64,000 nt of DNA from Echiichthys vipera (GCA_963691815.1 OY829665.1:21574406-21638405), one strand, 5' to 3'; positions 11,743-24,284 are shown, counted from the first letter of the stretch. Notes: generated by a model not told the origin, from the sequence alone. Numbers and translations: made by a program.

Positions 11743-11824
11743 CGACGAGGATGGGATTCAGACCCATGCGTGCAGAGCACAATGGATTAGCAGTCCATCA
11801 CCTTAACCACACGGCCACCTCGTC
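11743..11824 (-). tRNA. tRNA-Ser(GCT), copy 12, probably non-functional
   Basis: 82 nt, T loop TCTGAAT plus A14 to T in the D arm. Confidence 0.82.
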
Positions 11825-11930
11825 CTCTTCTCCTTGCTTTCTAACAGTAAGTGTCGGACCCAGGTGCGAAAAGTGCGGAATGGGGGGAGAGGAGAAGTGT
11901 CAAAAGGGGCGGGGCTACACAGTACACGTC

Positions 11931-12003
11931 GGGGAATTAGCTCAAATGGTAGAGCGCTCGCTTTGCATGTGAGAGGTAGAGCGATCAACGCCCTCATTCT
12001 CCA
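11931..12003 (+). tRNA. tRNA-Ala(TGC), copy 12
   Basis: 73 nt, anticodon TGC; T-stem mismatch GAGCG/CCCTC shared with copy 10. Confidence 0.86.
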
Positions 12004-12781
12004 CAATGCTTTGCTATGAGTTCGGTAAAAACTAGTGTAATGGGGTGTCGGATGGACCGAGTGATTTCCTCTGGATTGACACATATGACTTCCAGCATTC
12101 AAGCCATCAGTTGGCAGAGTTGATTCCATGTAGTATGAACCCTGGACAAGAATCAAGTCTGGACATAGGGTGGAGTGTCTCTTTCACACATGGTAGCACA
12201 CAACAGGAGATAGTCTGTGTCAGATGCGTGCTCACTGACTAAGAATATTGTTTGGTTTTTCAGCGAGGGGTGATGTTGGTGCATTCAGCAGGCAGGACAT
12301 GGCCACAAGCAACTAAGCCTCTTGCCGTTCCTTGAATTTAACTGACCATTAGAGGGTGGGTCCTTTGATACAGAAGTTCCAAAATCCCATCCTTTCTCCA
12401 TTTAGACAGTTCATTGCAGGTTTGTAGTGCATGTGTTGAAGAGGCTGCACATTGCTCTCTGGTTAGAAGGCAAGTTGATTTCCCGCAAGATCAACCTGTG
12501 TTTGAACAGTGAGCGTGTTCATCTTTCCTTCCCTACCTTTTTTGGATTATTGTGAAGATTACAAAGTACATCAAAGACTTCCTCAAACACAAAGCAACAT
12601 CTTGGCCTCTGAGGATGCAGCAGTGTGGTGACGAGATCATTACTCGTCTTCTGTTCAGCCCAGGAGTGAATTGAGCAGTGTGTTTAGGGTGAAGTTAATG
12701 CATTTTTCAGTACATCAGTATGTTGCGGAAACTGATCTTCCAATGAGCCAGTTACATTGCGGGGCAAAGTGAGCAGCTATA

Positions 12782-12863
12782 CGACGAGGATGGGATTCAG
12801 ACCCATGCGTGCAGAGCACAATGGATTAGCAGTCCATCGCCTTAACCACTCGGCCACCTCGTC
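12782..12863 (-). tRNA. tRNA-Ser(GCT), copy 13, probably non-functional
   Basis: 82 nt, T loop TCTGAAT, other arms intact. Confidence 0.85.
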
Positions 12864-12969
12864 CTCTTCTCCTTGCCTTCTAGCAGTAAGTGTCGGACCC
12901 AGGTGTGAAAAGTGCGGAATGGGGGGAGAGGAGAAGCGTCCAAAGAGGCGGGGCTACACAGTACACATC

Positions 12970-13042
12970 GGGGAATTAGCTCAAATGGTATAGCGCTCGC
13001 TTTGCATGTGAGAGGTAGAGGGATCAATGCCCTCATTCTCCA
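12970..13042 (+). tRNA. tRNA-Ala(TGC), copy 13, D-arm change
   Basis: 73 nt, anticodon TGC. GGTATAGC replaces GGTAGAGC in the D arm, breaking a stem pair. T loop ATCAATG differs by one base from the usual ATCAACG. Confidence 0.85.
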
Positions 13043-13810
13043 CAATGCTTTACTATGAGTTCGGTAAAAACTAGTGTGATGCGGTGTCGGCTGGACCGAG
13101 TGATTTCCTCTGGATCGACACATATGACTTCCAGCAATCAAGCCATCAGTTGGCAGAGCTGATTCCATGTACTATGAACCCTGGACAAGAATCAAGTCTG
13201 GACATAGGGTGGAGTGTCTCATTCACACATGGTAGCACACAACAGGAGATAGTCTGTGTAAGATGCGTGCTCACTGACTAAGAATATTGTTTGGTTTTTC
13301 GGCGAGGGGTGATGTTGGTGCATTCAGCAGGCAGGACATGGCCACAAGCAACTAAGCCTCTTGCCGTTCTTGAATTTAACTGACCATTAGAGGGTGGGTC
13401 CTTAGATACAGAAGTTCCCAAATCCCGTCCTTTCTCCATTTAGACAGTTCATTGCAGGTTTGTAGTGCATGTGTTGAAGAGGCTGCACATTGCTCTCTGG
13501 TCAGAAGGCAAGTTGATTCCCCGCAAGATCAACCTGTGTTTGAGCAGTGAGCGTGTTCATCTTTCCTTCCCTACCTTTTTTGGATTATAGTGAAGATTAC
13601 AAAGTACATCAAAGACTTCCTCAAACACAAAGCAACATCGTGGCCTCTGAGGATGCAGCAGTGTGGTGACGAGAGCATTACTCGTCTGCTGTTCAGCCCA
13701 GGAGTGAATTGAGCAGGGTGAAGTTAATGCATTTTTCAGTGCATCAGTATGTTGCGGAAACTGATCTTCCAATGAGCCAGTTACATTGCGAGGCAAAGTG
13801 AGCAGCTATA

Positions 13811-13892
13811 CGACGAGGATGGGATTAAGACCCATGCGTGCAGATCACAATGGATTAGCAGTCCATCACCTTAACCACTCGGCCACCTCGTC
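13811..13892 (-). tRNA. tRNA-Ser(GCT), copy 14, probably non-functional
   Basis: 82 nt, T loop TCTTAAT, with an extra change in the variable arm. Confidence 0.83.
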
Positions 13893-13998
13893 CTCTTCTC
13901 CTTGCCTTCTAACAGTAAGTGTCGGACCCAGGTGTGAAAAGTGCGGAATGGGGGGAGAGGAGAAGCGTCGAAAGGGGCTGGGCTACACAGTACACATC

Positions 13999-14071
13999 GG
14001 GGAATTAGCTCAAATGGTAGAGCGCTCGCTTTGCATGTGAGAGGTAGAGGGATCAACGCCCTCATTCTCCA
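13999..14071 (+). tRNA. tRNA-Ala(TGC), copy 14
   Basis: 73 nt, anticodon TGC, standard sequence. The upstream GC box is altered (GGGGCTGGGCT). Confidence 0.9.
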
Positions 14072-14840
14072 CAATGCTTTACTATGAGTTCAGTAAAAAC
14101 TAGTGTGATGCGGTGTCGGATGGACTGAGTGATTTCCTCTGGTTCGACACATATGACTTCCAGCAATCAAGCCATCAGTTTGCAGAGCTGATTCCATGTA
14201 CTATGAACCCTGGACAAGAATCAAGTCTGGACATAGGGTGGAGTGTCTCTTTCACACATGGTAGCACACAACAGGAGATAGTCTGTGTCAGATGCGTGCT
14301 CACTGACTAAGAATATTGTTTGGTTTTTCAGCGAGGGGTGATGTTGGTGCATTCAGCAGGCAGGACATGGCCACAAGCAACTAAGCCTCTTGCCGTTCCT
14401 TGAATTTAACTGACCATTAGAGGGTGGGTCCTTAGATACAGAAGTTCCCAAATCCCGTCCTTTCTCCATTTAGACAGTTCATTGCAGGTTTGTAGTGCAT
14501 GTGTTGAAGAGGCTGCACATTGCTCTCTGGTCAGAAGGCAAGTTGATTCCCCGCAAGATCAACCTGTGTTTGAGCAGTGAGCGTGTTCATCTTTCCTTCC
14601 CTACCTTTTTTGGATTATAGTGAAGATTACAAAGTACATCAAAGACTTCCTCAAACACAAAGCAACATCGTGGCCTCTGAGGATGCAGCAGTGTGGTGAC
14701 GAGAGCATTACTCGTCTTCTGTTCAGCCCAGGAGTGAATTGAGCAGGGTGAAGTTAATGCATTTTTCAGTGCATCAGTATGTTGCGGAAACTGATCTTCC
14801 AATGAGCCAGTTACATTGCGAGGCAAAGTGAGCAGCTATA

Positions 14841-14922
14841 CGACGAGGATGGGATTAAGACCCATGCGTGCAGAGCACAATGGATTAGCAGTCCATCACC
14901 TTAACCACTCGGCCACCTCGTC
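14841..14922 (-). tRNA. tRNA-Ser(GCT), copy 15, probably non-functional
   Basis: 82 nt, T loop TCTTAAT, same variant as copies 11 and 17. Confidence 0.83.
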
Positions 14923-15028
14923 CTCTTCTCCTTGCCTTCTAACAGTAAGTGTCGGACCCAGGTGTGAAAAGTGCGGAATGGGGGGAGAGGAGAAGCGTCG
15001 AAAGGGGCGGGGCTACACAGTACACATC

Positions 15029-15101
15029 GGGGAATTAGCTCAAATGGTAGAGCGCTCGCTTTGCATGTGAGAGGTAGAGGGATCAACGCCCTCATTCTCC
15101 A
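15029..15101 (+). tRNA. tRNA-Ala(TGC), copy 15
   Basis: 73 nt, anticodon TGC, standard sequence. Confidence 0.9.
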
Positions 15102-15870
15102 CAATGCTTTACTATGAGTTCAGTAAAAACTAGTGTGATACGGTGTCGGATGGACTGAGTGATTTCCTCTGGTTCGACACATATGACTTCCAGCAATCAA
15201 GCCATCAGTTGGCAGAGCTGATTCCATGTACTATGAACCCTGGACAAGAATCAAGGCTGGACATAGGGTGGAGTGTCTCTTTCACACATGGTAGCACACA
15301 ACAGGAGATAGTCTGTGTCAGATGCGTGCTCACTGACTAAGAATATTGTTTGGTTTTTCAGCGAGGGGTGATGTTGGTGCATTCAAAAGGCAGGACATGG
15401 CCACAAGCAACTAAGCCTCTTGCCGTTCCTTGAATTTAACTGACCATTAGAGGGTGGGTCCTTAGATACAGAAGTTCCCAAATCCCGTCCTTTCTCCATT
15501 TAGACAGTTCATTGCAGGTTTGTAGTGCATAAGTTGAAGAGGCTGCACATTGCTCTCTGGTTAGAAGGCAAGTTGATTCCCCGCAAGATCAACCTGTGTT
15601 TGAGCAGTGAGCGTGTTCATCTTTCCTTCCCAACCTTTTTTGGATTAAGGTGAAGATTACAAAGTACATCAAAGACTTCCTCAAACACAAAGCAACATCG
15701 TGGCCTCTGAGGATGCAGCAGTGTGGTGACGAGATCATTACTCGTCTTCTGTTCAGCCCAGGAGTGAATTGAGCAGGGTGAAGGTAATGCATTTTTCAGT
15801 GCATCAGTATGTTGCAGAAACTGATCTTCCAATGAGCCAGTTACATTGCGGGGCAAAGTAAGCATCTATA

Positions 15871-15952
15871 CAACGAGGATGGGATTCGGACCCATGCGTG
15901 AAGAGCACAATGGATTAGCAGTCCATCACCTTAACCACTCGGCCACCTCGTC
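15871..15952 (-). tRNA. tRNA-Ser(GCT), copy 16, probably non-functional
   Basis: 82 nt. T loop TCCGAAT: only U55 is changed, so this is among the least decayed T loops. One extra change in the variable arm. Confidence 0.85.
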
Positions 15953-16058
15953 CTCTTCTCCTTGCCTTCTAACAGTAAGTGTCGGACCCAGGTGTGAAAA
16001 GTGCGGAATGGGGGGAGAGTTGAAGCGTCGAAAGGGGCGGGGCTACACAGTACACGTC

Positions 16059-16131
16059 GGGGAATTAGCTCAAATGGTAGAGTGCTCGCTTTGCATGTGA
16101 GAGGTAGAGAGATCAACGCCCTCATTCTCCA
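16059..16131 (+). tRNA. tRNA-Ala(TGC), copy 16
   Basis: 73 nt, anticodon TGC, GTGCTCGC variant; T stem GAGAG/CCCTC has one A-C mismatch. Confidence 0.87.
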
Positions 16132-16900
16132 CAATGCTTTACTATGAGTTCGGTAAAAACTAGTGTGATGCGGTGTCGGATGGACCGAGTGATTTCCTCT
16201 GGATCGACACATATGACTTCCAGCAATCAAGCCATCAGTTGGCAGAGCTGATTCCATGTACTATGAACCCTGGACAAGAATCAAGTCTGGACATAGGGTG
16301 GAGTGTCTCTTTCACACATGGTAGCACACAACAGGAGATAGTCTGTGTCAGATGCGTGCTCACTGACTAAGAATATTGTTTGGTTTTTCAGCGAGGGGTG
16401 ATGTTGGTGCATTCAGCAGGCAGGACATGGCCACAAGCAACTAAGCCTCTTGCCGTTCCTTGAATTTAACTGACCATTAGAGGGTGGGTCCTTAGATACA
16501 GAAGTTCCCAAATCCCGTCCTTTCTCCATTTAGACAGTTCATTGCAGGTTTGTAGTGCATGTGTTGAAGAGGCTGCACATTGCTCTCTGGTCAGAAGGCA
16601 AGTTGATTCCCCGCAAGATCAACCTGTGTTTGAGCAGTGAGCGTGTTCATCTTTCCTTCCCTACCTTTTTTGGATTATAGTGAAGATTACAAAGTACATC
16701 AAAGACTTCCTCAAACACAAAGCAACATCGTGGCCTCTGAGGATGCAGCAGTGTGGTGACGAGAGCATTACTCGTCTTCTGTTCAGCCCAGGAGTGAATT
16801 GAGCAGGGTGAAGTTAATGCATTTTTCAGTGCATCAGTATGTTGCGGAAACTGATCTTCCAATGAGCCAGTTACATTGCGAGGCAAAGTGAGCAGCTATA

Positions 16901-16982
16901 CGACGAGGATGGGATTAAGACCCATGCGTGCAGAGCACAATGGATTAGCAGTCCATCACCTTAACCACTCGGCCACCTCGTC
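16901..16982 (-). tRNA. tRNA-Ser(GCT), copy 17, probably non-functional
   Basis: 82 nt, T loop TCTTAAT. Confidence 0.83.
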
Positions 16983-17088
16983 CTCTTCTCCTTGCCTTCT
17001 AACAGTAAGTGTCGGACCCAGGTGTGAAAAGTGCGGAATGGGGGGAGAGGAGAAGCGTCGAAAGGGGCGGGGCTACACAGTACACATC

Positions 17089-17161
17089 GGGGAATTAGCT
17101 CAAATGGTAGAGCGCTCGCTTTGCATGTGAGAGGTAGAGGGATCAACGCCCTCATTCTCCA
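17089..17161 (+). tRNA. tRNA-Ala(TGC), copy 17
   Basis: 73 nt, anticodon TGC, standard sequence. Confidence 0.9.
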
Positions 17162-17939
17162 CAATGCTTTACTATGAGTTCAGTAAAAACTAGTGTGATG
17201 CGGTGTCGGATGGACTGAGTGATTTCCTCTGGTTCGACACATATGACTTCCAGCAATCAAGCCATCAGTTGGCAGAGCTGATTCCATGTACTATGAACCC
17301 TGGACAAGAATCAAGTCTGGACATAGGGTGGAGTGTCTCTTTCACACATGGTAGCACACAACAGGAGATAGTCTGTGTCAGATGCGTGCTCACTGACTAA
17401 GAATAGTGTTTGGTTTTTCAGCGAGGGGTGATGTTGGTGCATTCAAAAGGCAGGACATGGCCACAAGCAACTAAGCCTCTTGCCGTTCCTTGAATTTAAC
17501 TGACCATTAGAGGGTGGGTCCTTAGATACAGAAGTTCCCAAATCCCGTCCTTTCTCCATTTAGACAGTTCATTGCAGGTTTGTAGTGCATGTGTTGAAGA
17601 GGCTGCACATTGCTCTCTGGTTAGAAGGCAAGTTGATTCTCCGCAAGATCAACCTGTGTTTGAGCAGTGAGCGTGTTCATCTTTCCTTCCCTACCTTTTT
17701 TGGATTATTGTGAAGATTACAAAGTACATCAAAGACTTCCTCAAACACAAAGCAACATCGTGGCCTCTGAGGATGCAGCAGTGTGGTGACGAGAGAATTA
17801 CTCGTCTGCTGTTCAGCCCAGGAGTGAATTGAGCAGTGTGTTTAGGGTGAAGTTAATGCATTTTTCAGTGCATCAGTATGTTGCGGAAACTGATCTTCCA
17901 ATGAGCCAGTTACATTGCAGGGCAAAGTAAGCAGCTATA

Positions 17940-18021
17940 CGACGAGGATGGGATCCGGACCCATGCGTGCAGAGCACAATGGATTAGCAGTCCATCGCCT
18001 TAACCAATCGGCCACCTCGTC
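17940..18021 (-). tRNA. tRNA-Ser(GCT), copy 18, probably non-functional
   Basis: 82 nt, T loop TCCGGAT as in copy 8, plus a D-loop change at position 15 (GCCGATTGG). Confidence 0.82.
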
Positions 18022-18127
18022 CTCTTCTCCTTGCTTTCTAACAGTAAGTGTCGGACCCAGGTGCGAAAAGTGCGGAATGGGGGGAGAGGAGAAGTGTCGA
18101 AAGGGGCAGGGCTACACAGTACACGTC

Positions 18128-18200
18128 GGGGAATTAGCTCAAATGGTAGAGCGCTCGCTTTGCATGTGAGAGGTAGAGGGATCAACGCCCTCATTCTCCA
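18128..18200 (+). tRNA. tRNA-Ala(TGC), copy 18
   Basis: 73 nt, anticodon TGC, standard sequence. Confidence 0.9.
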
Positions 18201-18978
18201 CAATGCTTTGCTATGAGTTCGGTAAAAACTAGTGTAATGCGGTGTCGGATGGACCGAGTGATTTCCTCTGGATTGACACATATGACTTCCAGCATTCAAG
18301 CCATCAGTTGGCAGAGCTGATTCCATGTACTATGAACCCTGGACAAGAATCAAGTCTGGACATTGGGTGGAGTGTCTCTTTCACACATGGTAGCACACAA
18401 CAGGAGATAGTCTGTGTCAGATGCATGCTCACTGACTAAGAATATTGTTTGGTTTTTCAGCCAGGGGTGATGTTGGTGCATTCAGCAGGCAGGACATGGC
18501 CACAAGCAACTAAGCCTCTTGCCGTTCCTTGAATTTAACTGACCATTAGAGGGTGGGTCCTTTGATACAGAAGTTCCCAAATCCCGTCCTTTCTCCATTT
18601 AGACAGTTCATTGCAGGTTTGTAGTGCATGTGTTGAAGAGGCTGCACATTGCTCTCTGGTTAGAAGGCAAGTTGATTCCCCGCAAGATCAACCTGTGTTT
18701 GAGCAGTGAGCGTGTTCATCTTTCCTTCCCTACCTTTTTTGGATTAGTGTGAAGATTACAAAGAACATCAAAGACTTCCTCAAACACAAAGCAACATCTT
18801 GGCCTCTGAGGATGCAGCAGTGTGGTGACGAGATCATTACTCGTCTTCTGTTTATCCCAGGAGTGAATTGAGCAGTGTGTTTAGGGTGAAGTTAATGCAT
18901 TTTTCAGTGCATCAGTATGTTGCGGAAACTGATCTTCCAATGAGCCAGTTACATTGCGGGGCAAAGTGAGCAGCTATA

Positions 18979-19060
18979 CGACGAGGATGGGATTCAGACC
19001 CATGCGTGCAGAGCACAATGGATTAGCAGTCCATCACCTTAACCACTCGGCCACCTCGTC
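18979..19060 (-). tRNA. tRNA-Ser(GCT), copy 19, probably non-functional
   Basis: 82 nt, T loop TCTGAAT. Confidence 0.84.
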
Positions 19061-19166
19061 CTCTTCTCCTTGCCTTCTAACAGTAAGTGTCGGACCCAGG
19101 TGTGAAAAGTGCGGAATGGTGGGAGAGGAGAAGCGTCCAAAGAGGCGGGGCTACACAGTACACATC

Positions 19167-19239
19167 GGGGAATTAGCTCAAATGGTAGAGCGCTCGCTTT
19201 GCATGTGAGAGGTAGAGGGATCAATGCCCTCATTCTCCA
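19167..19239 (+). tRNA. tRNA-Ala(TGC), copy 19
   Basis: 73 nt, anticodon TGC, T loop ATCAATG as in copies 13 and 21. Confidence 0.9.
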
Positions 19240-20017
19240 CAATGCTTTACTATGAGTTCGGTAAAAACTAGTGTGATGCGGTGTCGGCTGGACCGAGTGA
19301 TTTTCTCTGGATCGACACATATGACATCCAGCAATCAAGCCATCAGTTGGCAGAGCTGATTCCATGTACTATGAACCCTGGACAAGAATCAAGTCTGGAC
19401 ATAGGGTGGAGTGTCTCTTTCACACATGGTAGCACACAACAGGAGATAGTCTGTGTCAGATGCGTGCTCACTGACTAAGAATATTGTTTGGTTTTTCAGC
19501 GAGGGGTGATGTTGGTGCATTCAGCAGGCAGGACATGGCCACAAGCAACTAAGCCTCTTGCCGTTCCTTGAATTTAACTGACCATTAGAGGGTGGGTCCT
19601 TAGATACAGAAGTTCCCAAATCCCGTCCTTTCTCCATTTAGACAGTTCATTGCAGGTTTGTAGTGCATGTGTTGAAGAGGCTGCACATTGCTCTCTGGTT
19701 AGAAGGCAAGTTGATTCCCCGCAAGATCAACCTGTGTTTGAGCAGTGAGCGTGTTCATCTTTCCTTCCCTACCTTTTTTGGATTATTGTGAAGATTACAA
19801 AGTACATCAAAGACTTCCTCAAACACAAAGCAACATCGTGGCCTCTGAGGATGCAGCAGTGTGGTGACGAGAGCATTACTCGTCTGCTGTTCAGCCCAGG
19901 AGTGAATTGAGCAGTGTGTTTAGGGTGAAGTTAATGCATTTTTCAGTGCATCAGTATGTAGCGGAAACTGATCTTCCAATGAGCCAGTTACATTGCGGGG
20001 CAAAGTAAGCAGCTATA

Positions 20018-20096
20018 CGACGAGGATGGGAATCGGAATGCGTGCAGAGCACAATGGATTAACAGTCCATCGCCTTAACCACTCGGCCACCTCGTC
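20018..20096 (-). pseudogene. tRNA-Ser-derived pseudogene with GTT anticodon, copy 20
   Basis: 79 nt. Three bases (GGG on the tRNA strand) are missing from the 5' side of the T stem, so the T arm cannot form. The anticodon triplet has changed from GCT to GTT (20061-20063), which would read asparagine codons if the RNA were ever used. Confidence 0.85.
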
Positions 20097-20202
20097 CTCT
20101 TCTCCTTGCTTTCTAACAGTAAGTGTCGGACCCAGGTGCGAAAAGTGCAGAATGGGGGGAGAGGAGAAGCGTCGAAAGGGGCGGGGCTACACAGTACGCA
20201 TC

Positions 20203-20275
20203 GGGGAATTAGCTCAAATGGTAGAGCGCTCGCTTAGCATGTGAGAGGTAGAGGGATCAACGCCCTCATTCTCCA
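20203..20275 (+). tRNA. tRNA-Ala(AGC), copy 20
   Basis: 73 nt, anticodon AGC, standard arms. Confidence 0.9.
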
Positions 20276-21064
20276 CAATGCTTTACTATGAGTTCGGTAA
20301 AAACTTGTGTGATGCGGTGTCGGATGGACCGAGTGATTTCCTCTGGATCGACACATATGACTTCCAGCAATCAAGCCATCAGTTGGCAGAGCTGATTCCA
20401 TGTACTATGAACCCTGGACAAGAATCAGGTCTGGACATAGGGTGGAGTGTCTCTTTCACACATGGTAGCACACAACAGGAGATAGTCTGTGTCAGATGCG
20501 TGCTCACTGACTAAGAATATTGTTTGGTGTTTCAGCGAGGGGTGATGTTGGTGCATTCAGCAGGCAGGACATGGCCACAAGCAACTAAGCCTCTTGCCGT
20601 TCCTTGAATTTAACTGACCATTAGAGGGTGGGTCCTTAGATGCAGAAGTTCCCAAATTCCGTCCTTTCTCCATTTAGACAGTTCATTGCAGGTTTGTAGT
20701 GCATGTGTTGAAGAGGCTGCACATTGCTCTCTGGTTAGAAGGCAAGTTGATTCCCCGCAAGATCAACCTGTGTTTGAGCAGTGAGCATCTTGTGAGAGTG
20801 TTCATCTTTCCTTCCCTACCTTTTTTGGATTATTGTGAAGATTACAAAGTACATCAAAGACTTCCTCAAACACAAAGCAACATCTTGGCCTCTGAGGATG
20901 CAGCAGTGTGGTGACGAGATCATTACTCGTCTTCTGTTCAGCCCAGGAGTGAATTGAGCAGTGTGTTTAGGGTGAAGTTAATGCATTTCTCAGTGCATCA
21001 GTATGTTGCGGAAACTGATCTTCCAATGAGCCAGTTACATTGCGGGGCAAAGTGAGCAGCTATA

Positions 21065-21146
21065 CGACGAGGATGGGATTTAGACCCATGCGTGCAGAGC
21101 ACAATGGATTAGCAGTCCATCGCCTTAACCACACGGCCACCTCGTC
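21065..21146 (-). tRNA. tRNA-Ser(GCT), copy 21, probably non-functional
   Basis: 82 nt, T loop TCTAAAT and A14 to T. Confidence 0.82.
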
Positions 21147-21252
21147 CTCTTCTCCTTGCCTTCTAGCAGTAAGTGTCGGACCCAGGTGTGAAAAGTGCGG
21201 AATGGGGGGAGAGGAGAAGCGTCCAAAGAGGCGGGGCTACACAGTACACATC

Positions 21253-21325
21253 GGGGAATTAGCTCAAATGGTAGAGCGCTCGCTTTGCATGTGAGAGGTA
21301 GAGGGATCAATGCCCTCATTCTCCA
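21253..21325 (+). tRNA. tRNA-Ala(TGC), copy 21
   Basis: 73 nt, anticodon TGC, T loop ATCAATG. This TGC copy sits among AGC copies; its downstream spacer carries the 11-nt insertion otherwise linked to AGC copies. Confidence 0.9.
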
Positions 21326-22113
21326 CAATGCTTTACTATGAGTTCGGTAAAAACTAGTGTGATGCGGTGTCGGCTGGACCGAGTGATTTCCTCTGGATCG
21401 ACACATATGACTTCCAGCAATCAAGCCATCAGTTGGCAGAGCTGATTCCATGTACTATGAACCCTGGACAAGAATCAAGTCTGGACATAGGGTGGAGTGT
21501 CTCTTTCACACATGGTAGCACACAACAGGAGATAGTCTGTGTCAGATGCGTGCTCACTGACTAAGAATATTGTTTGGTTTTTCGGCGAGGGGTGATGTTG
21601 GTGCATTCAGCAGGCAGGACATGGCCACAAGCAACTAAGCCTCTTGCCGTTCTTGAATTTAACTGACCATTAGAGGGTGGGTCCTTAGATACAGAAGTTC
21701 CCAAATCCCGTCCTTTCTCCATTTAGACAGTTCATTGCAGGTTTGTAGTGCATGTGTTGAAGAGGCTGCACATTGCTCTCTGGTTAGAAGGCAAGTTGAT
21801 TCCCCGCAAGATCAACCTGTGTTTGAGCAGTGAGCATCTTGTGAGAGTGTTCATCTTTCCTTCCCTACCTTTTTTGGATTATTGTGAAGATTACAAAGTA
21901 CATCAAAGACTTCCTCAAACACAAAGCAACATTGTGGCCTCTGAGGATGCAGCAGTGTGGTGACGAGATCATTACTCGTCTGCTGTTCAGCCCAAGAGGG
22001 AATTGAGCAGTGTGTTTAGGGTGAAGTTAATGCATTTTTCAGTGCATCAGTATGTTGCGGAAACTGATATTCCAATGAGCCAATTACATTGCGGGGCAAA
22101 GTAAGCAGCTATA

Positions 22114-22192
22114 CGACGAGGATGGGATTCGGAATGCGTGCAGAGCACAATGGATTAGCAGTCCATCGCCTTAACCACTCGGCCACCTCGTC
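22114..22192 (-). pseudogene. tRNA-Ser pseudogene, T-stem deletion, copy 22
   Basis: 79 nt with the same three-base T-stem deletion as copy 20; anticodon still GCT. Confidence 0.85.
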
Positions 22193-22293
22193 CTCTTCTC
22201 CTTGCTTTCTAACAGTAAGTGTCAGACCCAGGTGCGAAAACTGCAGAATGGGGGGAGAGGAGAAGCGTCGAAAGGGGCTAAACAGTACGCATC

Positions 22294-22366
22294 GGGGAAT
22301 TAGCTCAAATGGTAGAGCGCTCGCTTAGCATGTGAGAGGTAGAGGGATCAACGCCCTCATTCTCCA
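22294..22366 (+). tRNA. tRNA-Ala(AGC), copy 22
   Basis: 73 nt, anticodon AGC. The GC box just upstream is partly deleted (GGGGCTAAACAG). Confidence 0.9.
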
Positions 22367-23155
22367 CAATGCTTTACTATGAGTTTGGTAAAAACTAGTG
22401 TGCTGCAGTGTCGCATGGACCGAGTGATTTCCTCTGGATCGACACATATGACTTCCAGCAATCAAGCCATCAGTTGGCAGAGCTGATTCCATGTACTATG
22501 AACCCTGGACAAGAATCAAGTCTGGACATAGGGTGGAGTGTCTCTTTCACACATGGTAGCACACAACAGGAGATAGTCTGTGTCAGATGCGTGCTCACTG
22601 ACTAAGAATATTGTTTGGTGTTTCAGCGAGGGGTGATGTTGGTGCATTCAGCAGGCAGGACATGGCCACAAGCAACTAAGCCTCTTGCCGTTCCTTGAAT
22701 TTAACTGACCATTAGAGGGTGGGTCCTTAGATACAGAAGTTCCCAAATCCCGTCCTTTCTCCATTTAGACAGTTCATTGCAGGTTTGTAGTGCATGTGTT
22801 GAAGAGGCTGCACATTGCTCTCTGGTTAGAAGGCAAGTTGATTTCCCGCAAGATCAACCTGTGTTTGAGCAGTGAGCATCTTGTGAGAGTGTTCATCTTT
22901 CCTTCCCTACCTTTTTTGGATTATTGTGAAGATTACAAAGTACATCAAAGACTTCCTCAAACACAAAGCAACATTGTGGCCTCTGAGGATGCAGCAGTGT
23001 GGTGACGAGATCATTACTCGTCTGCTGTTCAGCCCAGGAGTGAATTGAGCAGTGTGTTTAGGGTGAAGTTAATGCATTTTTCAGTGCATCAGTATGTTTT
23101 GGAAACTGATCTTCCAATGAGCCAGTTACATTGCGGGGCAAAGTAAGCAGCTATA

Positions 23156-23237
23156 CGACGAGGATGGGATTCAGACCCATGCGTGCAGAGCACAATGGAT
23201 TAGCAGTCCATCACCTTAACCACTCGGCCACCTCATC
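23156..23237 (-). tRNA. tRNA-Ser(GCT), copy 23, probably non-functional
   Basis: 82 nt, T loop TCTGAAT; acceptor position 3 is T, giving a T3-G70 wobble pair. Confidence 0.83.
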
Positions 23238-23343
23238 CTCTTCTACTTGCTTTCTAACAGTAAGTGTCGGACCCAGGTGCGAAAAGTGCAGAATGGGGGG
23301 AGAGGAGAAGCGTTGAAAGGGGCGGGGCTAAACAGCACGCATC

Positions 23344-23416
23344 GGGGAATTAGATCAAATGGTAGAGTGCTCGCTTAGCATGTGAGAGGTAGAGGGATCA
23401 ACGCCCTCATTCTCCA
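23344..23416 (+). tRNA. tRNA-Ala(AGC), copy 23, A-box change
   Basis: 73 nt, anticodon AGC. TAGATCAAATGG replaces TAGCTCAAATGG, hitting a D-stem and A-box position. Confidence 0.85.
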
Positions 23417-24205
23417 CAATGCTTTACTATGAGTTTGGTAAAAACTAGTGTGATGCAGTGTCGGATGGACCGAGTGATTTCCTCTGGATCGACACATATG
23501 ACTTCCAGCAATCAAGCCATCAGTTGGCAGAGCTGATTCCATGTACTATGAACCCTGGACAAGAATCAAGTCTGGACATTGGGTGGAGTGTCTCTTTCAC
23601 ACATGGTAGCACACAACAGGAAATAGTCTGTGTCAGATGCGTGCTCACTGACTAAGAATATTGTTTGGTTTTTCAGCGAGGGGTGATGTTGGTGCATTCA
23701 GCAGGCAGGACATGGCCACAAGCAACTAAGCCTCTTGCCGTTCCTTGAATTTAACTGACCATTAGAGGGTGGGTCCTTAGATACAGAAGTTCCCAAATCC
23801 CGTCCTTTCTCCATTTAGACAGTTCATTGCAGGTTTGTAGTGCATGTGTTGAAGAGGCTGCACATTGCTCTCTGGTTAGAAGGCAAGTTGATTCCCCGCA
23901 AGATCAACCTGTGTTTGAGCAGTAAGCATCTTGTGAGAGTGTTCATCTTTCCTTCCCTACCTTTTTTGGATTATTGTGAAGATTACAAAGTACATCAAAG
24001 ACTTCCTCAAACACAAAGCAACATTGTGGCCTCTGAGGATGCAGCAGTGTGGTGACGAGATCATTACTCGTCTGCTGTTCAGCCCGAAAGGGAATTGAGC
24101 AGTGTGTTGAGGGTGAAGTTAATGCATTTTTCAGTGCATCAGTATGTTGCGGAAACTATTATTCCAATGAGCCAGTTACATTGCGGGGCAAAGTAAGCAG
24201 CTATA

Positions 24206-24284
24206 CGACGAGGATGGGATTCGGAATGCGTGCAGAGCACAATGGATTAGCAGTCCATCGCCTTAACCACTCGGCCACCTCATC
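24206..24284 (-). pseudogene. tRNA-Ser pseudogene, T-stem deletion, copy 24
   Basis: 79 nt; three-base T-stem deletion and T3 in the acceptor. Confidence 0.85.
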
